Counted from the stretch's first letter, positions 7,227-16,145 are shown. The stretch: DNA of 64,000 nucleotides from Bacteroidota bacterium (GCA_027484685.1 JAIXSO010000005.1:1-64000), one strand, 5' to 3'. The notes: generated from the sequence alone by a model not told the origin. Numbers and translations are program-made.

Positions 7227-9948
7227 TGTGTGCAATTAAATTTTTACTGGGCTCAAAGTTAGGAATTGTAAATGTAAAGCGTGAACCTTTTTCTATTTCA
7301 CTTTCAACCCAAATTTTCCCATTATGCATTTCAATTATTCGTTTACAAATAGCTAATCCTAAGCCTGTTCCTTCAGGTTTTTTAATGGTTTGGTTCCTTG
7401 CTTGAAAAAATTTATCAAAAATGAGTTCATGTAATTCGGCAGCAATTCCTTTTCCGTTATCCATAATACATATTTGAACATCGTTTTGGAGCTCAGTAAT
7501 TATAATTTGAATTTGGCCATTTTCAGGAGTAAATTTAAGCGCATTACTTAGTAAATTTACCACTACTTGTTGTATCAAATCTTTATCTGCATGAACCAAT
7601 AACATGCTATTGGGCTTTTGAAACGATAATTCAATTTTTTTATCGTTAGCTACTAAGCTATATGAGGTATAAAGTTCTTTAACTAATGTTATAATATCGA
7701 ATGATGTTAAGTTAAGTTTTTGTTTACCACTTTCGTATTTCTCTAAGTTAAGAACCTTGGTAATTAAATGACTTAATCTTTCAGCCTCTTTAACTACTGC
7801 GGCTAAAAACTTTTCTCTTTCTTCGGTTTCTAAATCTGGATTATCGTGAACAATTTCGGTTAATGAACGTATGGAAGTTAACGGTGTTCTAAGCTCATGA
7901 GTAACAGTATATAAAAACTCATCTTTTAATTCATCCATGGTTTTTAACTGTAAGTTAGCCTCCTTCAACTGCTCGGTAGCTTTGGTTAACTCAATTGATT
8001 TTTTGCGCAACTCTTTGTTAAGTTCTATCATTTGTTGCGACTCGTGCAAAATTTTAAATACTTCGTTTAAGCTGAGTTCTTCTTCTTTAGTTACAGAGCT
8101 TACCATAATACGGGCCGATGCAGAGCCTATAACACCTGCTAAAATTTTCTCAGAGAAACTTACTATTCGTGGATCAGCTTTGGCATTATGGTCAATTGAT
8201 ATTTTATGCCTATGGGCATAATTTTGAATGAGGTTTGTAGCCCTTTCTTTTCCTAAAAAATTTTCTAACAACGAGTATAAATCGGGCATGTAAGCTGTTC
8301 CACGCCAAATGCTGTTGCTTTCTGGTGTATTGTATCTGTCAATATCTACAAATATTTCGGCTTGATATACTTCTTGTGGACTTTGTTTGCTATAAACTGA
8401 AAAAACAAAGTAGGCACAGCAATTAAAAAACATACTCCAAAACAAAGCATGTGTTATAGAATCAAATCCTTCTAAACCAAAAAGTGCATTGGGTTTTAGC
8501 CATGCTATATTAAATGGCCCATTCTGAATAATGCTATCATTAATAATGTGAGCATGCGCAATGGATGGAATGATTAATGTATAAAACCAAATGATAAAAC
8601 CAATGATGATACTTGCCAATGCGCCATTTTTGCTAGCCGTTTTCCAATAAATGCCACCAATGATTGCAGGTGCAAATTGTGCAACTCCAGCAAATGATAT
8701 TAAACCAATAGATACCAATGAAAAATACTGAGCCACGTATTGATCGTATAAATAAGCAAATAATAAAATAAGTATAATACTTAATCGCCTAACAGTTAAA
8801 ATGGTTTTTCTAATTGATTTATCAATGGAGTTTTTAAAGTTATCTTGCCTAAATAAAACTGGCATAACCAAGTTATTACTCACCATGGTACTTAATGCAA
8901 TGGTCTCCACTATAATCATGCTGGCAGCAGCCGAAAATCCGCCAATAAATACCAACATGCTTAGTATAGGTTTGTTAAAATGTAAGGGCAGTGCAAGTAC
9001 ATAAGTATCTGCATCTACACTCATATTATAAAAAATTAATTTACCACCAAATGCAATTGGGATTACAAAAATATTGATTACAAATAAGTAAAGCGGAAAC
9101 AACCATACTGCTTTTTTTAAGTGTTCTTCACTTACATTTTCAATTACCCCAACTTGAAACTGACGCGGTAAAAATAACACGGCCATCATAGATAGTAAAA
9201 TACCCGAAAACCAACCAGCATGCGCATTTTCACCTTCTAATGTAAAAAGTTTTTTAAATTCTTCTACTTGCGATGCTTTGTAAAATATATCATCAAAACC
9301 ATCGAAAATGCCATAAGTAACAAATATACCTGCAACTAAAAATGCCACTAATTTTATAACCGATTCAAAAGCTACAGCAGCTACCAAGCCTTCGTGTTTT
9401 TCGGTAGCATCAACACTACGCGTTCCAAATATGATAATAAATATGGCTAAAAATACTGAAAAATAAAGTGTATTATCTGAAATAAAGTTGTGTCTAGCAG
9501 CAGTATTATTGGTTAAAATATCAAAGCTTATAGCAATGGCTTTTAGCTGCAAAGCAATATAAGGAAGCACACCTATGATACAAAAAATGCTTACAACTGC
9601 TGCTAAACTTGCATTTTTTCCATATCGGGTAGAAACAAAATCAGCTATACTATTTATGCGCTGCGCTTTGGTAATGCGGATAATTTTTCGCAGCACAGGA
9701 AAAAACAAAGCGGCCATAATAGTTGGCCCAATATATATGGTTAAAAAACTAATTCCATTAGTAGTAGCTCGGCCAACACTTCCGTAGTAAGTCCAAGCGG
9801 TGCAATACACGCACATTGATAGTGCATATACATAAGCATTATTAATGATACTCTTTCCTTTTTTTAAGCGATTTTCAGCAAAATAGGCTACCCCAAATAA
9901 TAATAATAGGTATAATAAAGAGCATATAATAATTAATGCATTACTCAT
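7210..9948 (-). CDS. Sodium/solute symporter-like sensor histidine kinase
   Basis: This 912-residue hybrid has an N-terminal half (about 1-510) that is a polytopic Na+/solute symporter (SSS, PutP-like) module, with TAWTYYGSVG and an N-terminal plan typical of the family. A coiled-coil linker at about 630-670 leads to a HisKA domain with the phospho-acceptor His684 in TVTHELRTPL. An HATPase domain follows, with N box LLSNALKF, G1 DNGKGIA and G2 GTGLGLAI. Related proteins are CbrA and CrbS, which sense or transport nutrients; CrbS controls acetyl-CoA synthetase. Here the kinase is followed by a receiver and a short-chain acyl-CoA ligase, which supports control of acid use. The ligand is not known from sequence. 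Confidence 0.92.
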   Translation of the reverse strand: MSNALIIICSLLYLLLLFGVAYFAENRLKKGKSIINNAYVYALSMCVYCTAWTYYGSVGRATTNGISFLTIYIGPTIMAALFFPVLRKIIRITKAQRINSIADFVSTRYGKNASLAAVVSIFCIIGVLPYIALQLKAIAISFDILTNNTAARHNFISDNTLYFSVFLAIFIIIFGTRSVDATEKHEGLVAAVAFESVIKLVAFLVAGIFVTYGIFDGFDDIFYKASQVEEFKKLFTLEGENAHAGWFSGILLSMMAVLFLPRQFQVGVIENVSEEHLKKAVWLFPLYLFVINIFVIPIAFGGKLIFYNMSVDADTYVLALPLHFNKPILSMLVFIGGFSAAASMIIVETIALSTMVSNNLVMPVLFRQDNFKNSIDKSIRKTILTVRRLSIILILLFAYLYDQYVAQYFSLVSIGLISFAGVAQFAPAIIGGIYWKTASKNGALASIIIGFIIWFYTLIIPSIAHAHIINDSIIQNGPFNIAWLKPNALFGLEGFDSITHALFWSMFFNCCAYFVFSVYSKQSPQEVYQAEIFVDIDRYNTPESNSIWRGTAYMPDLYSLLENFLGKERATNLIQNYAHRHKISIDHNAKADPRIVSFSEKILAGVIGSASARIMVSSVTKEEELSLNEVFKILHESQQMIELNKELRKKSIELTKATEQLKEANLQLKTMDELKDEFLYTVTHELRTPLTSIRSLTEIVHDNPDLETEEREKFLAAVVKEAERLSHLITKVLNLEKYESGKQKLNLTSFDIITLVKELYTSYSLVANDKKIELSFQKPNSMLLVHADKDLIQQVVVNLLSNALKFTPENGQIQIIITELQNDVQICIMDNGKGIAAELHELIFDKFFQARNQTIKKPEGTGLGLAICKRIIEMHNGKIWVESEIEKGSRFTFTIPNFEPSKNLIAHNESSL

Positions 9949-10162
9949 CTTTTAGTTTCTTCACTTTGTTTATAGGCTTGGCCTCGGCAGCTATTATCAA
10001 AAGAAATAATGCAATGATCCAAGCCACTGCAATATAAATATATAGTAGGGGAATATTCCCAACTAATTTTTGCTTATTAAATATTGTAAAAATGGGATAA
10101 CAAAATATGATTAACATAATAATGCTAAGGATAATATTTTTTTGTTTTCTGTTGTTTACCAT
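9941..10162 (-). CDS. Small two-helix membrane protein upstream of the transporter-like kinase
   Basis: This is a 73-residue protein with a basic N-terminus (MVNNRKQKN), two membrane helices (about 10-28 and 40-60) and a charged tail (KPINKVKKLKDE). Its last eight bases overlap the start of the SSS-kinase gene, so the two are translated together. SSS transporters often have a small two-helix partner encoded just upstream (for example YjcH with ActP), so I infer an accessory subunit of the sensor. I do not recognise a named family. Confidence 0.75.
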   Translation of the reverse strand: MVNNRKQKNIILSIIMLIIFCYPIFTIFNKQKLVGNIPLLYIYIAVAWIIALFLLIIAAEAKPINKVKKLKDE

Positions 10163-10275
10163 ACCGTGAAAGTAAATTTTACAAATACAATTGCAAGTTA
10201 AATTTTACAAATAGGGTTAATTGTGCTGCTATACTAAAACATTTTAATTTTGATTTTAGGGCGCTATAATTTTTG

Positions 10276-10310
10276 TAGTAATATTACTATTTTGCAACAT
10301 GATGTTACAA
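10276..10310. promoter_or_regulatory. Twin palindromes in a divergent promoter region
   Basis: TAGTAATATTACTA (10276-10289) is a perfect 14-base palindrome. TTGCAACATGATGTTACAA (10292-10310) is a near-perfect 19-base one, with only one unpaired position pair around a central G. The second resembles Crp/Fnr-family operators (TTGnnACA half-sites). They sit between the divergent 9941-10162 operon and the lipoprotein gene at 10327. Confidence 0.45.
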
Positions 10311-10326
10311 GATAATTAATGTGTTT

Positions 10327-10956
10327 ATGAATAAACAAACAACTAATTTTTACGCTTTTGCTAATTACGTTGGTAGTATCAAGATGCTATTTGTGTTAAT
10401 GGCCATTGGATTTCTTCAAAGTTGCTCAAAAGACACTAGTTGTGGCAATACGAACGACATTGTAAACAATTACAATATTTCTGCCGATGACAAAAGTAAA
10501 ATCCCTTTTAAAGGAAATGACACACTAATTTACATAAGCGATGTTGGTGATACAGCAGTTCTTGTTGGTACTGGAAAAATGGTATTTATAGACCAAGTTA
10601 GAAAAAATATTTCTGGAAATGCTGATTGTCCTAAATATAGTGTAGATAACAACGAATCCATAAGCATTGAATATACAGGAGATAATAATGAGCTCAACAA
10701 ACTTAAATATAAAATTTATGGTAATATGGAAAAAACTGAAATTGAGTTCACATTTAATAATTTTTACGGAATAACGTATCCGTATAATTTTAATACACCT
10801 GTTTTTTATACAGATTCAGTTAGTATTGGAAATCAATTTTATATCGGCAGACCCTTAGGTTTAAATAGCCCGAATTATAAGGCATTGTATAATTACAACT
10901 ATGGTTTTTTAAAAATTCAAATAAGTGGTAGTAAAACATGGCTACTAAAAATATAA
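10327..10956 (+). CDS. Putative lipoprotein of unknown function
   Basis: This is a secreted lipoprotein of about 209 residues. The hydrophobic stretch MLFVLMAIG runs into a lipobox-like FLQSC followed by SKD, so the mature protein should begin at that Cys and sit in a membrane facing the periplasm or outside. The start is uncertain: ATG at 10327 gives a long signal peptide, GTG at 10321 is in frame, and ATG at 10384 would give a compact signal peptide. The mature part is rich in Asn, Tyr and beta-forming residues and resembles no family I know. Confidence 0.75.
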   Translation: MNKQTTNFYAFANYVGSIKMLFVLMAIGFLQSCSKDTSCGNTNDIVNNYNISADDKSKIPFKGNDTLIYISDVGDTAVLVGTGKMVFIDQVRKNISGNADCPKYSVDNNESISIEYTGDNNELNKLKYKIYGNMEKTEIEFTFNNFYGITYPYNFNTPVFYTDSVSIGNQFYIGRPLGLNSPNYKALYNYNYGFLKIQISGSKTWLLKI

Positions 10957-10969
10957 TTGCTGTTTATAA

Positions 10970-11005
10970 AAAAAGCCGCATGTTATATTAACAATGCGGC
11001 TTTTT
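10970..11005. terminator. Bidirectional terminator
   Basis: GCCGCAT and ATGCGGC arms, extended by GTT/AAC with one bulge, are flanked by an A-run and a T-run. It serves the lipoprotein gene on the plus strand and the convergent small membrane gene ending at 11024. Confidence 0.8.
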
Positions 11006-11023
11006 AGTTATAGAAATTATTAT

Positions 11024-11275
11024 TTATAATTCATCAGAGCTGGTTGGCAATTGGTCGTATTCGCCCTTAACGCCATACAAACCAAATATGGCCAAACCTG
11101 CGCATATTGGAATAAATATAATCAAGATAATTGACCATTGTAAAAGGGTATTTGTTTTAGCAATACCTTCTGCAGCTTTACCTATTTTATCGCTAGCTTG
11201 CATAAACATAAATATTACCAATACGGGAGCTAATACTATCATTAAAGCCCCTACTAATTTTTTTATTGCGTTCAT
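11024..11275 (-). CDS. Small two-helix membrane protein downstream of MFS transporter
   Basis: This 83-residue protein has two membrane helices (about 8-25 and 43-65) separated by a polar loop (ASDKIGKAAEGIAKTN) and an acidic tail. The frame is open further upstream to 11347, but that overlaps the transporter gene; ATG at 11275, after an A-rich leader, makes MNAIKKLVG a natural start, and it then follows the MFS stop codon by 22 bases. It is probably co-transcribed with the MFS gene and may be its accessory subunit. I cannot give a function. Confidence 0.72.
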   Translation of the reverse strand: MNAIKKLVGALMIVLAPVLVIFMFMQASDKIGKAAEGIAKTNTLLQWSIILIIFIPICAGLAIFGLYGVKGEYDQLPTSSDEL

Positions 11276-11297
11276 AATTTTTTTCTTTTGTTTTAAA

Positions 11298-12827
11298 TTA
11301 GTCGTTAACGTTTTCGTCCACTTTATTGTTAATATATATTGCTCCAATTATTAGTGAGGCTATAGCTACTCCAATAGGATACCATAAGCCAGATAATGGA
11401 GTTGAACCACTAAAACTAGCTATTAATGTGGCTATAAATGGCACCAATCCGCCAAACACCCCATTACCAATATGGTAAGGTAACGACATAGACGTATAAC
11501 GTATTTTAGTTGGGAATAATTCAACTAAGAAAGCTGCTATTGGTCCATAAACCATGGTAACAAATATAATTTGAATAAATACTAAGAATACGAATACCCA
11601 AAAGTCACTATTCGATAATGTTTTGTCAATGTATTTTGTTTTAGCGTGGCCAATGGCTTTCGATGCATCAGCATAAACAGTATCAGTGGTTACTTCTTTA
11701 AAAGTAGCACCATCTTTTAACGTTTTTAAAGTAGTAGTTTTTACTAAAGTATCCATTGTTCCTGCTACCGCATCTTTTTTAATGGTAGGTTCAGCAGCAG
11801 TATTCAACTCTGTTTTTTGAAACTCGGCTACATTGGTTTTATCTAAGAATTTTTGATAAATAGGTCTATAACATACTATACCTAAAAACATACCAGCTAA
11901 CATAATCCATTTTCTTCCAACTTTATCACTCCAACTTCCAAATACTACAAAGAAAGGCGTAGCAAATAAAATGGCCCAAAGTATAATATAACGTGACTCG
12001 TTAAAGTCTAACATTACCGTATTTTCTAAGAAAGATTGCGCGTAGAATTGGCCAGTGTACCAAATTACACCTTGTCCCATAGTTGCACCAAATAAAGCAA
12101 GTAACACCATTTTAAAATTAGCTTTATTGCTAAAACTTTCTTTTAAAGGATTTTTTGAAATATTGCCTTCTTTTTTCAATTTACTAAACATAGGTGATTC
12201 GTGCATTTTCATACGGATGTAGATTGAAACTACTACCAATAAAATAGATATTAAGAAAGGAATTCTCCATCCCCAATCAGCAAATGCTTCAGCACCAATT
12301 AAATTTTTGGTTGCTACAATTACACCAATTGATAAAAATAAACCTAAAGTAGCAGTAGTTTGAATCCAACTGGTAAAAAATCCACGTTTGCCAGCAGGTG
12401 CGTGTTCTGCTACATAAGTGGCCGCTCCACCATATTCGCCTCCTAAAGCCAAACCTTGAATTAACCTAAGTATTAATACCAGAATAGGTGCTGCATAACC
12501 AATGGTGGCATACGATGGTATTAAACCAATTAAAAAAGTAGAACCACCCATTAACACCAATGTAAGTAAAAATGTTGATTTGCGGCCTATTAAATCACCT
12601 AAACGGCCAAATACTAGAGCACCAAAAGGGCGTACAATAAAACCTGCAGCAAAAATGGCTAAAGTGTTAATTAATGCAGATGCTCCAGCATCAGAAGGGA
12701 ATAGTTGCTTGCCTATGATTACGGCTAAACTACCAAAAATGTAAAAATCGTACCACTCAATTAAGGTTCCTAACGATGAGGCCCCAATTACCTGTACAAT
12801 ACTTTGTTTGTTGTCTTTGTTTTCCAT
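11298..12827 (-). CDS. MFS transporter, metabolite:H+ symporter (MHS) type
   Basis: This inner-membrane uptake carrier is related to ProP, ShiA and dicarboxylate symporters. The motif-A loops GRLGDLIGRK (between helices 2 and 3) and GSWSDKVGRK (between 8 and 9) and the GLALGGEYGGA helix-4 signature identify the MHS branch. At 509 residues it is longer than usual. Residues about 326-404 are a hydrophilic Thr/Lys/Asp-rich insertion in the loop between helices 9 and 10, on the periplasmic side. It lies 20 bases after the porin gene start region in the same direction (porin, MFS, small membrane protein), so the porin and carrier may form one outer- and inner-membrane uptake route. Substrate is probably a small organic acid, by context only. 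Confidence 0.87.
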   Translation of the reverse strand: MENKDNKQSIVQVIGASSLGTLIEWYDFYIFGSLAVIIGKQLFPSDAGASALINTLAIFAAGFIVRPFGALVFGRLGDLIGRKSTFLLTLVLMGGSTFLIGLIPSYATIGYAAPILVLILRLIQGLALGGEYGGAATYVAEHAPAGKRGFFTSWIQTTATLGLFLSIGVIVATKNLIGAEAFADWGWRIPFLISILLVVVSIYIRMKMHESPMFSKLKKEGNISKNPLKESFSNKANFKMVLLALFGATMGQGVIWYTGQFYAQSFLENTVMLDFNESRYIILWAILFATPFFVVFGSWSDKVGRKWIMLAGMFLGIVCYRPIYQKFLDKTNVAEFQKTELNTAAEPTIKKDAVAGTMDTLVKTTTLKTLKDGATFKEVTTDTVYADASKAIGHAKTKYIDKTLSNSDFWVFVFLVFIQIIFVTMVYGPIAAFLVELFPTKIRYTSMSLPYHIGNGVFGGLVPFIATLIASFSGSTPLSGLWYPIGVAIASLIIGAIYINNKVDENVND

Positions 12828-12847
12828 GTATATATGTTTTGTTTTTA

Positions 12848-14269
12848 TTATAAATAAATTTGGAATTGAATAGATAATTCGCCTTTGTATGAATCAAAAA
12901 TTACATCCTTAAATCGCTGAGTTGGGTCGTTAAATTTAAACACCGGACGCATTCTGTAATTTAAAGTAACTTTTGCTGAATGACCGTTTAAAAACCAATT
13001 AATACCCATATCTGGTGTAATTACATTGTCTTTTAGTCTTTCAAATTGCGAAACTGTGATTGCTCCATAAGGTTGAAACTTACCCAATGTTTTTGATTTA
13101 GGTAATAACAAACCAGCTTGTGCATAATAAATATTTCCTGTACCTGTAGTTGGCATGGTATTTCCACCACCATTAAATGCTACTTGACTTGCTATGGTTC
13201 CATTGGTTGGATTGTCAATGCCAATATTTCTTACATAGTTTGGACCCATGTCAAAATAATTATAAGCACCATAAAAAGTTACAGCCATATTTTTATATTT
13301 TAAAGGTAAATCTAAAAATACATCGGCCGATACAAATAATTGCTTGTGTAAAGCTGTATCCCATCTGCCAGTGTTGGTGTTTTGTTTAGCACTCCACATG
13401 GCATCGGGTTGATAGTATGCACCCAAACCTAAATTTAATACCTTTTTTGTACCCAAATAACTCCCTACTGTAAATGGCAATAAATTGCTCTCAACATCCC
13501 AAAATTGATATTGAAAATAGCCTTGGTATGAATTTTTAGGTTGTCCGCCTCCTTTGTAATTTGCAATTTCAACGTTATTTTTAGCTGCTGTAGTATCTAA
13601 TGTAGTTAGCCCTGTTCCTCTTTGTAAAGCATAAGGAAAATTAATGCTCATACGGTAATCAATGCGTTTGTTTTTTAAAAGTTTGCCTTTGGCAAAAATT
13701 CCAAATTGGCGAGCAAATTGATCAGTAGCTTCAATATTTTGCCAATTAAAAATAGGTGCATCAATGGCTAAAAAGTTTAAAGTTGAACCAGAGCTAAGCC
13801 TTGATGGGCCTTGCCAATAATGTAAACCTGCTCCAATACTTAAATTGTCTTTAAAAACTTTATGTTCCACCCAAGCATCATGTAAAAATAGTTGAGGTTT
13901 TTTGCCATCTAATCCGCTAGCTCCTTGTCCTGCTCCGCCTCCACTTACTTGGTTTGAGTTGTTTATACCAAAATGAGTTAAAATTAAGAAATTAGGATTT
14001 ATTTGAGCATACATCAAAAAACGAGATCTACGCAAACTCATATCCCATTGGCTGCTACTTGCTTCTCCATTAATAGTTGAACCAGGATTATTTTCATTAT
14101 TTCTCAACCATACTTGATGCCAAGTAAGCATACGTACGTATTTTTTTCCGGTTGAGTCTAAATTAAATTTTAAACCCGCCCCATAATTGTCGGTTCCTTG
14201 AGCTTTAAGGCCTGCTGTTGAGGCCAACACTAAAGCAATTAAAAAGATAGCATGTGTAATTTTTTTCAT
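12848..14269 (-). CDS. Outer-membrane porin
   Basis: This 473-residue secreted beta-barrel starts with a signal peptide (MKKITHAIFLIALVLASTAGLKAQ, cleaved near residue 23). Alternating aromatic/polar strands run to a C-terminal strand ending in an aromatic-rich LSIQFQIYL, typical of outer-membrane barrels. Conserved-looking blocks include LRRSRFLMYAQINPNF and LGAYYQPD. It resembles phosphate-selective-porin-like proteins. It is the first gene of a porin-MFS-small protein set, so it likely lets the substrate of that carrier through the outer membrane. Confidence 0.82.
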   Translation of the reverse strand: MKKITHAIFLIALVLASTAGLKAQGTDNYGAGLKFNLDSTGKKYVRMLTWHQVWLRNNENNPGSTINGEASSSQWDMSLRRSRFLMYAQINPNFLILTHFGINNSNQVSGGGAGQGASGLDGKKPQLFLHDAWVEHKVFKDNLSIGAGLHYWQGPSRLSSGSTLNFLAIDAPIFNWQNIEATDQFARQFGIFAKGKLLKNKRIDYRMSINFPYALQRGTGLTTLDTTAAKNNVEIANYKGGGQPKNSYQGYFQYQFWDVESNLLPFTVGSYLGTKKVLNLGLGAYYQPDAMWSAKQNTNTGRWDTALHKQLFVSADVFLDLPLKYKNMAVTFYGAYNYFDMGPNYVRNIGIDNPTNGTIASQVAFNGGGNTMPTTGTGNIYYAQAGLLLPKSKTLGKFQPYGAITVSQFERLKDNVITPDMGINWFLNGHSAKVTLNYRMRPVFKFNDPTQRFKDVIFDSYKGELSIQFQIYL

Positions 14270-14362
14270 ACGTTTTTATTTGTTTATCATAGAACAAACA
14301 TCCTAACATATTCCTATACTTTGCGGCTATATCTATTTTGTTGTAAAATGGTATAGGTGGCA

Positions 14363-14788
14363 TTATTTTTTTCCTTTTAATCTTTCCCATTTTATAAGCA
14401 TGTATTTATCACCTAGTTCAGTAATAATCATACCTGTATTTTTTGTATTCTCTCTGTTGCTCATGTAGCTAATTAGCTCGTCATGGCGCATTACTTTATA
14501 GGTTGGATGGTAGTCGTTATTTTCTGGAGCTTTTAAGTTAAATTTTTTAACCCAGTTCATAACCGATACATGACTCACGCCAATTAATCTTTCAATTTCT
14601 CGTAAACTTACACCTTCAATATATAGTTGCAAAGCTTTTATAACATAATAATTATCTATGTTTTTACCTTCCTTCATTACTGAAAAAAAGTAATTGCAAT
14701 CTTTACACAAAAAGCGTTGACGGCCTTTAACAAAGCCACTTTTGTTAATATTTTCGTTTTTACATTTGGGGCAGTTGATTGTTTCCAT
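14363..14788 (-). CDS. Zinc-ribbon plus helix-turn-helix protein, IS1 InsA-like
   Basis: The 141-residue protein opens with a four-Cys zinc ribbon: CPKC at about residues 5-8 and CKDC at about 28-31. A helix-turn-helix follows (about 50-80) with EGVSLREIERLIGVSHVSVMNWVKK. This is the layout of the N-terminal DNA-binding part of IS1/InsA-type transposases. No DDE catalytic domain follows and there are no flanking inverted repeats that I can see. The unrelated C-terminus (about 95-141) ends TELGDKYMLIKWERLKGKK. I infer a domesticated DNA-binding protein, possibly a regulator of the porin-MFS genes 94 bases downstream. A decayed insertion sequence is the alternative. Confidence 0.75.
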   Translation of the reverse strand: METINCPKCKNENINKSGFVKGRQRFLCKDCNYFFSVMKEGKNIDNYYVIKALQLYIEGVSLREIERLIGVSHVSVMNWVKKFNLKAPENNDYHPTYKVMRHDELISYMSNRENTKNTGMIITELGDKYMLIKWERLKGKK

Positions 14789-14897
14789 ATGGTAAATATA
14801 AAAACTTAACTATATATATTTAGCATAAATATACTAATTTAGCAAGAAATGAAATTTTTAGAATTATTAAATAGTATCCTAAAAAAGTGTAGTGCAT

Positions 14898-14920
14898 AAA
14901 AAAATCCCTTACGGGATTTA
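14898..14920 (-). terminator. Terminator of AraC-type regulator gene
   Basis: AAATCCC (14902-14908) pairs with GGGATTT (14913-14919) around a four-base loop. On the minus strand this is followed by seven U residues, 20 bases past the end of the AraC gene. Confidence 0.75.
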
Positions 14921-14941
14921 GTGTTGATAGCTTATTTTACT

Positions 14942-15871
14942 TTAATTTATAAGTAATGTATTTAGCCTATATTGATTTGGAGTAATACCTTCTAATTTTT
15001 TAAATACGCGTATAAAATAGTTAGCATCGGAAAAACCAAGTTCATCGCTAATGGTAGCTATTTTTAATGTTGGATTTCTTAAAAGCTCTTTTGCTTTGCT
15101 GATTTTTTGGGTAAAAATAAAATCCAAAGGGCTTATTCCCAATTCCTTTTTAAACACTCTGTAAAAGGTAGCTTTACTCATACAAGCTCTATTGCTAAGG
15201 TATTCTATTTGAAACTTTTCGTGAATATTGTCTTTTATATATCCAATAATACATGCCAATGGATTGATATTTTTTTCTGCATAAGTATTCAAAGTTAAAT
15301 GATTCAATTTTTGACTTTGCATGATGCTTACCAATAATTCTTTTAAAGTTAAGTCTGCATAAATGTCTTTATTTAACTTAGTGCCTGTGCATATACCAAT
15401 TAGTTTATTAGAAAGCATGGCAATTTCTTCATTATTATAATAATGGTATTGGCTATAATTTAATTGCCAAGGTTGAGAATCGCTTTCTCTTGGAAAACGT
15501 TCATTTAAATAGTTAAGGGTGTTTTCAATATGAGAACTTTCAATAGCTAATGCTGTGCATTGAGTTGGGTTTCCTAATTCAGCCTCTGGAAAATCAATTT
15601 TCATGGTAACATTTGCAGGTACAATTACACTTTCACCAGGCAAATAATCAAATCCTTGATTGTCGAATAAATGCATAACCTTTTTGCCCCTGAGCATGCT
15701 CGTTATTACAAGGCTATCAAAAATAAGAGGAACTTTAAAAGAGGCAGCGTGTGTTTCAAAAACATTTAACTCACATTGGTTAAGCGAGTATGCAGTTCTA
15801 TTTTCTACCAATGTTTTTAATTGCGATTGGTTAGATAAAGCAACTGGTTTTATGGTATGTTTAAATGACAT
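14942..15871 (-). CDS. AraC family transcriptional regulator
   Basis: A DNA-binding regulator of 309 residues. The N-terminal 200 residues are a sensor domain; the C-terminal 100 hold two helix-turn-helix motifs. The second is followed by the classic AraC tail in ISDELGFSDANYFIRVFKKLEGITPNQYR, seen here as pieces ELGFSDANYF and GITPNQYR. It is divergent from the aldehyde dehydrogenase gene, 274 bases away, and a direct repeat in that gap suits AraC binding. The likely role is control of that dehydrogenase in response to an alcohol, aldehyde or related inducer. Confidence 0.9.
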   Translation of the reverse strand: MSFKHTIKPVALSNQSQLKTLVENRTAYSLNQCELNVFETHAASFKVPLIFDSLVITSMLRGKKVMHLFDNQGFDYLPGESVIVPANVTMKIDFPEAELGNPTQCTALAIESSHIENTLNYLNERFPRESDSQPWQLNYSQYHYYNNEEIAMLSNKLIGICTGTKLNKDIYADLTLKELLVSIMQSQKLNHLTLNTYAEKNINPLACIIGYIKDNIHEKFQIEYLSNRACMSKATFYRVFKKELGISPLDFIFTQKISKAKELLRNPTLKIATISDELGFSDANYFIRVFKKLEGITPNQYRLNTLLIN

Positions 15872-16048
15872 AACTATTCTTTCTTTTTATCAAACTTAGT
15901 AATTTTTACCAATTGTTTTGCTTGTTTAGTAAAAATATTGCCAATTAGGTATAGTTTTTTAAATGTTTTATAATCTGTTTATCCAAACAAGGCTTGCAAG
16001 TATTTTAGTATGAATTGGAGTGTTTAAACATCAAGGTTTTTTGCTAGT

Positions 16049-16087
16049 GATACAATTGTGCTATTAAATGATAGGATTGTACTATCA
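16049..16087. promoter_or_regulatory. Direct repeat, candidate AraC operator upstream of aldehyde dehydrogenase
   Basis: GATACAATTGTGCTATTA (16049-16066) and GATAGGATTGTACTATCA (16070-16087) match at 14 of 18 positions. They start 21 bases apart, two DNA turns, as in AraC-type operator pairs. Just downstream lie TTG (16089-16091) and a -7-like TATGTTCG (16107-16114) with a short gap, as expected of an activator-dependent promoter. Confidence 0.6.
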
Positions 16088-16145
16088 CTTGCATATTGCT
16101 AACTCATATGTTCGTATTTCAAAAAATAATAATTAAATAATATAT

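Noticed and set aside
14205-14390. 61-codon minus-strand frame between the porin and zinc-ribbon genes
   Set aside because: Overlaps both neighbours in another frame, with no motif.
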